The notes under the pieces are model-generated. The model saw only the letters and a program-made list of their open reading frames with translations, ran no database searches and had not been told where the DNA came from. Source: an uncultured Peptococcaceae bacterium (GTDB lineage: Bacteria; Bacillota; Dehalobacteriia; UBA7702). From it: a stretch of DNA of 15,599 nucleotides. Positions 1-5,892 of the stretch are shown here, one piece after another. Made by a program: the position numbers and the translations under genes. Location: NCBI GenBank assembly GCA_937919295.1, contig CALFRX010000057.1:1-15599 (forward strand), written 5' to 3'. The first letter of the stretch is position 1; each line of letters begins with the position of its first letter.

Positions 1-1
1 C

Positions 2-568
2 TTAAACGCCACTTTCGGCATCGTGGACCTCTCCTTGGCGCCCACCCCGGCGGTGGGAGACAGCGTCGCCAATATTTTGGAAGCCATGGGCTTGGAACGC
101 TGCGGCGGCCCCGGTACCACGGCGGCTTTGGCCCTGCTCAACGACGCGGTAAAAAAAGGCGGCTCCATGGCCTCCTCCCACGTAGGAGGCTTGAGCGGCG
201 CTTTTATCCCTGTCAGCGAAGATGCCGGTATGATCCGGGCTGTCCGAGATCATGCCCTGTGCATAGAAAAACTGGAAGCGATGACCGCCGTCTGTTCCGT
301 GGGCCTTGACATGATCACCGTCCCCGGCGACATCAGCGCCGAGACCATAGCCGCCATAATCGCCGACGAAGCAGCCATCGGTATGATCAACAACAAAACC
401 ACCGCCGTCCGAATCATCCCCGCGGCAGGCAAAAAAGAAGGCGATACCGTGGAATTCGGCGGCCTTTTGGGTGCCGGCCCCGTGATGCCGGTAAACAAAA
501 ACAAAGCGGATCAATTCGTCAAACGCGGCGGCCGTATCCCCGCCCCGATCAAGAGTTTGAATAACTAA
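2..568 (+). CDS. PFL family protein (DUF711/UPF0210), 3' part
   Basis: The reading frame is open from the first bases of the window and ends with TAA at 566-568, so about 188 C-terminal residues of a protein that is usually about 450 residues are present and the true start lies outside. The visible part is rich in Gly and Ala and has the character of the UPF0210/DUF711 family: a SLAPTPAVGDSVANILE stretch, a GGPGTTAALALLNDAVKKGG segment, a GLSGAFIPVSEDAGM segment and the C-terminal FGGLLGAGPVMPV. The family is widespread in Bacillota and archaea and is often encoded beside a small ACT-domain protein; its biochemical role is not established. A GTG at 23 could be mistaken for a start, but the homologous frame continues upstream of it. 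A hairpin follows 30 bp after the stop, so this is the last gene of its transcript. Confidence 0.85.
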   Translation, partial: LNATFGIVDLSLAPTPAVGDSVANILEAMGLERCGGPGTTAALALLNDAVKKGGSMASSHVGGLSGAFIPVSEDAGMIRAVRDHALCIEKLEAMTAVCSVGLDMITVPGDISAETIAAIIADEAAIGMINNKTTAVRIIPAAGKKEGDTVEFGGLLGAGPVMPVNKNKADQFVKRGGRIPAPIKSLNN

Positions 569-597
569 ACGGCGAATATCTTACAAAAAAGCAAAAT

Positions 598-651
598 AGA
601 TACATGAAAGCGCTCCTTTAGCGAAAGCAGAGGGAGCGCTTCAGTGTATCT
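598..651 (+). terminator. Hairpin terminator after the PFL family gene
   Basis: Long imperfect inverted repeat: AGATACATGAAAGCGCTCC pairs with GGAGCGCTTCAGTGTATCT around an 16-base loop, with a core GAAGCGCTCC-type stem of at least 8 GC-rich pairs. It is followed only by a short TTT, so it is a moderate rather than a strong intrinsic terminator. The position just behind a stop codon supports the call. Confidence 0.6.
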
Positions 652-731
652 TTACACGAAACTTCTACCCCTGATAAATAGCTAAAGATCTTTCTTATTT
701 GATAATTTTTTGCGAATTTTGTAAAAAGCTC

Positions 732-760
732 TTGCAATCTCGTTTATTATGAGTTAGAAT
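732..760 (+). promoter_or_regulatory. Sigma-A type promoter of the GntR gene
   Basis: TTGCAA at 732-737 and TAGAAT at 755-760 are separated by 17 bp, close to the consensus for the housekeeping sigma factor. Initiation would be near 767, giving a leader of about 105 nt before the regulator's start codon. Confidence 0.6.
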
Positions 761-772
761 ATGATATATTTA

Positions 773-799
773 TATTATATAACAATATATTATATAATA
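773..799. repeat. AT-only inverted repeat in the GntR leader
   Basis: TATTATATA, a 9-base spacer, then TATATAATA: a perfect 9-bp inverted repeat at about +6 to +32 of the predicted transcript. It may be an operator or simply low-complexity AT sequence; the base composition makes chance symmetry likely. Confidence 0.35.
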
Positions 800-806
800 T
801 TATACA

Positions 807-847
807 ATGAAAGTATGTTATGAAAGTATTAAGGATGATGAAAGTAT
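807..847 (+). repeat. Three ATGAAAGTAT direct repeats
   Basis: Identical 10-mers ATGAAAGTAT lie at 807-816, 820-829 and 838-847, spaced by 13 and 18 bp, directly before the GntR ribosome binding site. An inverted copy (ATACTTTCAT) occurs at 1649-1658 downstream of the same gene. Three exact copies in 41 bp suggest a binding site array, for autoregulation or for another factor. Confidence 0.5.
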
Positions 848-871
848 CACAAAAATGGAGAGTACGTGTGC

Positions 872-1495
872 ATGAAAATTCAATCCACCAACGAACAAAT
901 CTGCAATTATTTAAAAGAGCAGATTGCCCAAGGTATCTTGAAACAGGGGCAGCAGTTGAACCTGAACCAAATTGCAGAAGCCTTTGGCGTGAGCATTACC
1001 CCTGTCCGCGATGCGATTAACCTGATGATTCATGCCGGCTTTATCGACAAGGTCGGCAACAAAATGTTCGTCCACCAAATTCCGGAAGAAGAACGCAGTA
1101 TGTTGGAAAAGGCGCTTGTGATTCAAATCTGCACCGGTTACCGCCTCTGTTTGGAGATGGGTTTGAGAGAGAAACTCATCAAAGAATTGGAAAGTATTCT
1201 TGCGCTGCAGGAAAGCCGCGGTGACAATGTCCCCCAACCTCTGCGGGAGAAATTGCCCTTTGATACCGCTTTTGTCCGTTGCACCGGTAATATTTTCCTG
1301 ACCCGTAACGCCGAACGCGATTATGAATATTACGATGATCTGATGTACCTTGGTTTCCATATCCAATATGAAAAGCAAAAGATCAAAAGTAGGAAGGAAC
1401 ATCGGGAAATTCTTGCCATTGTAAAAGAGGGACGCGATGATGAACTTTACGCAATGATGACAAAGCATTATCAGGATGTCATCATTGATAAATAG
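872..1495 (+). CDS. GntR family transcriptional regulator, FCD-like
   Basis: A 207-residue DNA-binding regulator. Residues about 8-70 form the winged helix-turn-helix of the GntR family (LNQIAEAFGVSITPVRDAIN is the recognition region, followed by a wing near VGNKMFVHQI). The rest is a helical effector domain like FCD/FadR-C; the end carries the typical HREILAIVKEGR...MMTKHY pattern. The family's conserved FH in the metal site appears here as FV (DTAFVRCTGN), and that segment looks shorter, so ligand or metal binding may differ. The ATG at 872 lies 11 nt after GGAG; a GTG at 866 is an alternative start adding two residues. No target gene is adjacent, since both neighbours are separated by hairpins. 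The target is unknown; repeats in its own leader hint at autoregulation. Confidence 0.85.
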   Translation: MKIQSTNEQICNYLKEQIAQGILKQGQQLNLNQIAEAFGVSITPVRDAINLMIHAGFIDKVGNKMFVHQIPEEERSMLEKALVIQICTGYRLCLEMGLREKLIKELESILALQESRGDNVPQPLREKLPFDTAFVRCTGNIFLTRNAERDYEYYDDLMYLGFHIQYEKQKIKSRKEHREILAIVKEGRDDELYAMMTKHYQDVIIDK

Positions 1496-1517
1496 AGTGA
1501 CAGACTCTTATCTTCGT

Positions 1518-1544
1518 TATAAAGAGACTCTCTCTCTCTTTATA
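1518..1544 (+). terminator. AT-rich hairpin after the GntR gene
   Basis: TATAAAGAGA pairs perfectly with TCTCTTTATA around a CT-rich 7-base loop, 22 bp after the regulator's stop codon. The stem is AT-rich and the T tract is weak, so termination here is plausible but not certain. Confidence 0.4.
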
Positions 1545-1579
1545 TATCGGTCAGTTTCATCCAACCTGACCAAATAAAT

Positions 1580-1730
1580 ACTCTCCATAATCGTCAACGA
1601 ACAGTATTGTCCGCTGACATCCAAATGGCGTAATGCCATTTATCCCTAATACTTTCATACGCGGGGCAACCGCCCCGCCGCAAATTAGTTCATTTTCTTG
1701 AACTTTTTTATAACCTTAAACTCTCCATAA
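1580..1730. repeat. Hairpin module bracketed by 11-bp direct repeats
   Basis: ACTCTCCATAA occurs at 1580-1590 and again at 1720-1730. Between the copies are three hairpins: AAATGGC/GCCATTT at 1623-1641, GCGGGGC-AACC-GCCCCGC at 1661-1678, and AGTTCA-TTTTCT-TGAACT followed by six T at 1687-1709. The last looks like a small intrinsic terminator. No reading frame of note is present. The bracketed structure could be a tiny mobile element remnant or a structured RNA. Confidence 0.35.
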
Positions 1731-1766
1731 GAAAAGAGACGTCTTGCATGCAAGACGTCTCTTTTC
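1731..1766. repeat. Perfect 36-bp palindrome, likely terminator
   Basis: Bases 1731-1748 and 1749-1766 are exact reverse complements, centred on GCATGC, with outer arms GAAAAGAGACGTC and GACGTCTCTTTTC. As RNA it forms a stem of about 16 pairs with a tetraloop and ends in CUCUUUUC, so it could terminate transcription in both directions. The 10-mer AAGACGTCTC of its right arm recurs at 4249-4258. Confidence 0.55.
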
Positions 1767-1807
1767 GTGTACTGTTTCCACAATATGAGCTTTCCCAATT
1801 CCAATGA

Positions 1808-2023
1808 AAGCTGGAAACCACCGCCCGTCACGGGAAGGATCGGCAGATCATTGTCAAGGCTGCCGGTAACAATGAGTTACAGCGGCAAGTGCAAGCAATG
1901 ATCAATCTGATATTGAAGCACGCACATATCGATTCCTTATCCGTTGTGTTTGGCTACAAATATTGCATGATGCAAACAGAATTGCCCTTGACAAAATATA
2001 TTGATATGCTACAATCGAACTAA
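1808..2023 (+). pseudogene. Coding remnant, no recognisable family
   Basis: A 71-codon open frame ends with TAA at 2021-2023 and has an in-frame TGA directly before it at 1805-1807. Its composition looks protein-like (for example the segments IIVKAAGNNELQRQVQAMI and VVFGYKYCMMQTELP), but it has no start codon with a ribosome binding site. The first usable ATG would leave about 40 residues. A frame opening at ATG 1785 (MSFPNSNESWK) runs into the same region in another phase, which fits a frameshifted gene end. The TetR promoter lies inside its last codons. I do not recognise the protein; it may be non-coding. Confidence 0.3.
1988..2015 (+). promoter_or_regulatory. Sigma-A promoter of the TetR-mttB-like operon
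   Basis: TTGACA at 1988-1993 and TACAAT at 2010-2015 with a 16-bp spacer. Predicted initiation is near 2022, inside the palindromic operator that follows. Confidence 0.7.
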
Positions 2024-2033
2024 CTAAAGTTAG
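2020..2033. promoter_or_regulatory. Palindromic operator, probable TetR autorepression site
   Basis: CTAACT-AA-AGTTAG is a perfect inverted repeat covering the predicted transcription start and lying 12 bp upstream of the TetR gene's ATG. TetR family repressors usually bind such palindromes at their own promoters. The assignment to this regulator is inferred from position. Confidence 0.6.
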
Positions 2034-2045
2034 GTAGGTAAACCC

Positions 2046-2630
2046 ATGACAAAAGAAAACATAAAAACAGCAGCAATATCACTATTCGCCCAAAATGGAT
2101 ACGAAGGTGGAAAATTAGCGGAAATCGCAAAGGCAGTCCATATAAAAACAGCATCTCTCTATTTTTATTTCGAAAGTAAGGAGCAACTTTTTATTGAGCT
2201 GTTTGATGACATAAGAGACCGAAAGGTAGAAAGTCTTGATAAGCTGCACGAAGAAATCAATACAATGAATTCCGTAAAAGATCAACTTTATCATCTTTAT
2301 CAATACTTTTCCAAGCGGAACTATGAAGAAAATGAAGAGGAACTTTTTTGGAAAAGATGTACCTTATTCCCGCCAAACTTTCTTAAAGAAAAGATCAGCC
2401 AGGATCTGATTTCATATCAAAGCAAATTTATTGATGAATCATTAAGACCGATGATTCTTTTAGGGATGAAATCCGGCGCGTTAAAAGAACAAAATCCGGA
2501 GATCGTCATTGCGGCTTTTTTCGGCATTATTGATGCTTTATTCAATGAAATTCACTATTCAAAACAGGATGCATACCAGAAAAAAGTAATCATGTTATGG
2601 GAGTTTTACTGGAATTCATTGAAAAAATAA
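2046..2630 (+). CDS. TetR/AcrR family transcriptional regulator
   Basis: A 194-residue repressor of usual TetR length. The N-terminal helix-turn-helix spans about residues 8-50: ISLFAQNGYEGGKLAEIAKA, then VHIKTASLYFYFESKEQLF, which contains the family's conserved Y-F-x-S/N-K-E pattern. The remaining all-helical part would bind a ligand and dimerise. It starts at ATG 2046 behind a weak AGGTAGG. The gene and its surroundings are clearly more AT-rich than the flanking nucleoside and spore genes, which suggests horizontal acquisition. It is followed after 65 bp by an MttB-like gene with no promoter visible between them, so the two probably share the promoter at 1988-2015. The simplest reading is a local repressor relieved by the methyltransferase substrate or a related compound; this is inference. 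Confidence 0.88.
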   Translation: MTKENIKTAAISLFAQNGYEGGKLAEIAKAVHIKTASLYFYFESKEQLFIELFDDIRDRKVESLDKLHEEINTMNSVKDQLYHLYQYFSKRNYEENEEELFWKRCTLFPPNFLKEKISQDLISYQSKFIDESLRPMILLGMKSGALKEQNPEIVIAAFFGIIDALFNEIHYSKQDAYQKKVIMLWEFYWNSLKK

Positions 2631-2695
2631 GCATTCTACTATTTCAACGATAGTCTACCAAAATTGACGGCGAAATCATGAAGGAGGTATTATTT

Positions 2696-4105
2696 ATGAA
2701 AAAATATGTTGAGGAGCAAACCTTGGAAAATGCCTATATGCAGGTTTTGGATATTATCGAAAAGGTAGGAGTTCGATTTGAATGCAACGAGGTTCGGGAT
2801 TTCTTTCAGCAGCAAGGCGCGAAAATTTGCGGAGAAAATGTACTGATCCCCCGCAACATGATGGAAGAGGCTATCTCCGCCACACCAAAACAGGACTACA
2901 GCGAAATCACTAAAAAGCGTGTTGTCGCTGCCACACCTTTTTGCAACGCGCCGTTTGTTATCAATGATCATACGGGAAAAATTAGCCGCTGTAAACTGGA
3001 AGATGAAATCAAAATGTATCAAATCAACGAAACATCCCCATTGTATGAATGCGCAAATCCCGGCTTTGCCGACCCAGAGGATATTGATGTTGACGATTCT
3101 TTCATCGCGCAAATCGCCATGACTTTAAAATACTCAAATAAATATCCCAGCATCGGCTTACGCGCCACCGGCAGCAACGCAAAAGACGGCAATGTCTACG
3201 AAAGCGCCCGTAAAGCGTTCCACCTGGTCCGTGAATTTTACGACCTTTGGGACGAACCCGTAATGACCCAGGGGATTTGCCCCAACCCACCTCTCGCCTA
3301 CGACCGGGAAAGCCTTGATAATCTTAAAGCTGCAATCGACGAGAAGCAGGCCATTTCCCTTTTCCCGTGCAGTGTTTCCTTTATGACTGGGCCGGAGCGG
3401 ATTCTTGATTTGGTCATCCATGATTTTGCGTTGGCGCTGGCTGGTTTATGTTATATCCAATTACTTTCCCCCGGACATCCCGTTTCCCTTTCGGAATTTT
3501 CTACGATCAGCGATATTCGGACATTGCAGCCGGTATACGGCGCGCCGGAAAGTATGATCGTACAAGTTATTTTCTATGAAATATCAAAATATTTAAAGCT
3601 GCCTTGCGTTATTTGTGGCAGCTACAGCGATGCGATTACCGCAGATTACCAATCAGGTGCGGAAACCATGCTGACAATGATGCTCCCCTTCCAGCTAACT
3701 GAAATTGACGAGGTTTGGTGCTATCCCGGACATATGTCCGGTTTCTCCTGCGGAAGTTTTCAAAAAGCGATCCTTGATGAAGAATCCATGCGTTACGTTA
3801 ATAGAGCGCTACGAAAAACAGACTGTACCATTCATGAATCTTTACCAAAACATCTCGTAGCTGCACAAGATGATGGTAGCTTTTTGAGCATAGGCTCTAT
3901 GGCAACGTATCGCGAGGATCACTATCTGACTGAACTATTCAATAAAACAGGCATCGCCATGGCAAAGTCCAGTGAGAAAAATACTTTGCGGGAAACGGTT
4001 GAGCGCATGATCCGCGAACGAATCAACACATATGAGCTGCCGCAGCACACCAAATCACAAAAAAAACTGCTACAGCCGTATTTGCCTACCAAATGCCGCT
4101 ATTAA
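2696..4105 (+). CDS. Divergent MttB-family (trimethylamine methyltransferase-like) protein
   Basis: A 469-residue member of the MttB superfamily, whose proteins move a methyl group from a methylated amine to a corrinoid protein. The start is ATG 2696, 8 nt after AAGGAGG; an upstream ATG at 2678 lies before that site and is unlikely. Family marks are the N-terminal helices (ENAYMQVLDIIEKVGVRFEC), the IPRNMMEEAI segment and YGAPES at about 281-286. It is strongly diverged: where the second copy in this window has GGTAPVTIAGA this one has MTGPERILDLVIHDFALALAG, and the C-terminal GPGGNFLGATHT is replaced by QDDGSFLSIGSMATY. No in-frame amber codon is present, so pyrrolysine is not used. It is probably cotranscribed with the TetR gene. 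No corrinoid protein gene is adjacent. The substrate is unknown, and loss of methyltransferase activity is possible. Confidence 0.75.
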   Translation: MKKYVEEQTLENAYMQVLDIIEKVGVRFECNEVRDFFQQQGAKICGENVLIPRNMMEEAISATPKQDYSEITKKRVVAATPFCNAPFVINDHTGKISRCKLEDEIKMYQINETSPLYECANPGFADPEDIDVDDSFIAQIAMTLKYSNKYPSIGLRATGSNAKDGNVYESARKAFHLVREFYDLWDEPVMTQGICPNPPLAYDRESLDNLKAAIDEKQAISLFPCSVSFMTGPERILDLVIHDFALALAGLCYIQLLSPGHPVSLSEFSTISDIRTLQPVYGAPESMIVQVIFYEISKYLKLPCVICGSYSDAITADYQSGAETMLTMMLPFQLTEIDEVWCYPGHMSGFSCGSFQKAILDEESMRYVNRALRKTDCTIHESLPKHLVAAQDDGSFLSIGSMATYREDHYLTELFNKTGIAMAKSSEKNTLRETVERMIRERINTYELPQHTKSQKKLLQPYLPTKCRY

Positions 4106-4203
4106 CGAAGTTCTCTTGTTAAAAATTGTGCTTTAGGAATCTACATGAACAAGTACTTTTTAAGCAGACATTTTAAACCAAGGAAAGAATGAATGCCTGG
4201 CCT

Positions 4204-4218
4204 ACCGCTATATGCGGT
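4204..4218 (+). terminator. Small hairpin after the divergent mttB-like gene
   Basis: ACCGC-TATAT-GCGGT followed by TTT, about 100 bp behind the stop codon. The stem is short, so this is a weak candidate terminator. Confidence 0.3.
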
Positions 4219-4248
4219 TTATCGATACACTAAACACTGAACACTAAA

Positions 4249-4489
4249 AAGACGTCTCAGACTGTAGACAAAATACGCGGAAGCAGATTTTGGGCTACAG
4301 GATGATAGGCCGCCGAGAAAGGCTTCGTCTTTTCGGGCAAATGCTTTGCACTTGCTCCGAAGGGCACGCGCTTATCCTTGCTAATGCTACCGCATTTTCT
4401 AAGGTTAAGCGTACAGTTGCGGGGCAGAGAGTTCGCCGCGTATCAGACTTTGTCGACGGCCTCACGGGATGTCCGTACGGACATCCCGT
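4249..4489. repeat. Structured repeat element between convergent genes
   Basis: This 240-bp stretch between the mttB-like gene and the transporter gene has related, inverted ends: GTAGACAAAATACGCGG at 4264-4280 and, on the other strand, GTCGACAAAGTCTGATA followed by CGCGG (4457-4436). Beyond the right end is a perfect 26-bp palindrome at 4464-4489 (outer arm ACGGGATGTCC) followed by TTTCTT, which can act as a terminator. The right-end motif recurs at 13913-13929 (15 of 17 identical), again beside a long hairpin. Open frames through it look like shadows. It is probably a dispersed genomic repeat. Confidence 0.5.
4464..4489. terminator. Perfect 26-bp palindrome, probable bidirectional terminator
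   Basis: ACGGGATGTCCG and CGGACATCCCGT flank a central TA, giving a stem of about 11 pairs and a tetraloop. TTTCTT follows on the plus strand. It sits 24 bp beyond the transporter's stop codon on the minus strand and would also stop transcripts arriving from the plus-strand operon. Confidence 0.6.
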
Positions 4490-4512
4490 TTCTTATCACT
4501 TTTATGCGGGTT

Positions 4513-5775
4513 TTAGGATGGCTCTGCTTCTTGGAATTTTGTTTTATCCGTTTTATGAAGCTTCTTTACATGTTGATTTAAAACAAACGCAGCCACAAAA
4601 CCCATGGCAGCCAGGGCTAAAGAAACAATAAACAAATACCGATAACCATCTGCTCCGGGATAATTTTCCAACAGAGTCCCGGCAATGGTGTTCATAAAAA
4701 TATCCGGGGTAAAACCGATCACGGAAATTACTCCAATCGCGGTACCGCTCAGGTGATGGGGAACCTTGCACTGATCCAAAGGCGCAAAATAAATTCCACG
4801 CATACCGCAAACGCCGGCAATACAGAGCAGCATTAAAATAATGGCCAAGACAGCGACATCCGGGGAAGCGGGCAGAACCACAAAGCCTGTAAGCGCTACA
4901 ATGATAATGATAAAACAGACGATAATGACTCTGGGGATGGAACCGGTTTTATCGGCGACAAATCCGCCAATGGGACCGCCCACGAACATAAAAAAGTAAG
5001 AGCGCACAATGGCAAGACCCGCAGCAACGGAGGCCGACAACTTCAACATCTCGGTCATATAGGGTGTAAGATAAGTTGAAGTGATATATATACTGTAACA
5101 TGATAAAACGACGAGGGATAGAATCCAGACCGATGGCATCTTCAATACCCTGCCAATATCTCTAATTTTGATTTCGCCGATGGAACCGGTGACATGATCA
5201 CTGATAAAAATCCAAACCAGGACTGAGGCAACAAGGCAGAGAATGGAATCTCCGATCAAAATGCCGGTAATGCCGGCGATTTCATTGGCGACTTTAGAGA
5301 AGAAAAACAAAAAAACGAAGGCAATGCACATATCAAGAAGACCGCGGGAACCTTCCAAAACACCAAACATCCTTCCCTGCTCCGTGCTGTCCCCCAGGGA
5401 TTTTGCAATTTTCAGCATGGAAGACCAGAAAAAAGCAGTGGCAATGGCCCCCCATAAAAAGAAGATCACCATCTGAATCACAAAACTGGGATAGGTTGCG
5501 TACCAAAAGCCCAACAAACCGGTGAGCAAAAAGGCAATGGACAACAGCCGTTTCGGCGAAAATTTATCAGCCAGATAACCACCAGGGGCGTAAAAGATCA
5601 TGGAAGACAATCCGTAGATACTGAGGGTCGCCGCAAACTGACTAGTGCTGAGATTGACGGCGGCCAACAGTGAATCATAAAAGGTCCACCTTAAATAAGG
5701 CAAAAAATAAAGAGCGCTTGAGCCGATACACATAATCATAATGATTACATATCGGTTAATTTTAATTTCTTTCAT
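4513..5775 (-). CDS. MFS transporter, sigma-54 controlled, probable substrate importer
   Basis: A 420-residue integral membrane protein of Major Facilitator Superfamily size, with about 12 hydrophobic segments spread evenly. The loop between segments 2 and 3 carries the typical MFS signature in the form GGYLADKFSPKRLL, and the second half repeats it as GGFVADKTGSIPRVI. ATG 5775 is chosen because GGAGG lies 6 nt upstream and a clear -24/-12 promoter precedes it; the frame could be extended upstream but would pass through the promoter. It stands alone after the terminator of the activator gene. Its sigma-54 promoter closely resembles that of the divergent mttB gene, so it probably imports (less likely exports) the compound that MttB demethylates. 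Most known betaine importers are BCCT or ABC systems, so an MFS carrier here is unusual. The substrate is inferred from context only. Confidence 0.85.
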   Translation of the reverse strand: MKEIKINRYVIIMIMCIGSSALYFLPYLRWTFYDSLLAAVNLSTSQFAATLSIYGLSSMIFYAPGGYLADKFSPKRLLSIAFLLTGLLGFWYATYPSFVIQMVIFFLWGAIATAFFWSSMLKIAKSLGDSTEQGRMFGVLEGSRGLLDMCIAFVFLFFFSKVANEIAGITGILIGDSILCLVASVLVWIFISDHVTGSIGEIKIRDIGRVLKMPSVWILSLVVLSCYSIYITSTYLTPYMTEMLKLSASVAAGLAIVRSYFFMFVGGPIGGFVADKTGSIPRVIIVCFIIIIVALTGFVVLPASPDVAVLAIILMLLCIAGVCGMRGIYFAPLDQCKVPHHLSGTAIGVISVIGFTPDIFMNTIAGTLLENYPGADGYRYLFIVSLALAAMGFVAAFVLNQHVKKLHKTDKTKFQEAEPS

Positions 5776-5842
5776 TGAAACCTCCAAATGATATGGTTTG
5801 CGTTCTCTCAATAGCATTTTGTTCACGATGTCAATATAATAA

Positions 5843-5859
5843 TGCAAATTCCATGCCAA
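5843..5859 (-). promoter_or_regulatory. Sigma-54 (-24/-12) promoter of the MFS gene
   Basis: On the minus strand TTGGCATGGAATTTGCA matches the sigma-54 consensus TGGCACG-N4-TTGC, with GG and GC 10 bp apart. Initiation is expected near 5832, about 57 nt before the start codon. The -24 element shares its last bases with the T tract of the preceding gene's terminator. Confidence 0.8.
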
Positions 5860-5882
5860 AAAAAAAGCGCCCGCAGGCGCTT
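5858..5882 (-). terminator. Terminator of the sigma-54 activator gene
   Basis: On the minus strand AAGCGCC-TGCG-GGCGCTT is followed by a run of nine T, 10 bp after the activator's stop codon. This is a textbook intrinsic terminator and separates the activator from the transporter gene. Confidence 0.85.
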
Positions 5883-5892
5883 CTTGCTTATT

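Noticed and set aside
660..806. Riboswitch in the AT-rich leader of the GntR gene
   Set aside because: No conserved riboswitch core or terminator/antiterminator pair could be drawn; the symmetry is explained by AT composition.
2678..2695. Alternative upstream start of the divergent mttB-like gene at ATG 2678
   Set aside because: AAGGAGG lies after this ATG, at 2681-2687, and is spaced 8 nt from ATG 2696, so the later ATG is the start.
4290..4631. 113-residue open frame on the plus strand between the mttB-like and transporter genes
   Set aside because: It runs through the inverted-end repeat, across the 26-bp palindrome and into the transporter gene on the other strand. It has no ribosome binding site and looks like a chance frame in a repeat.
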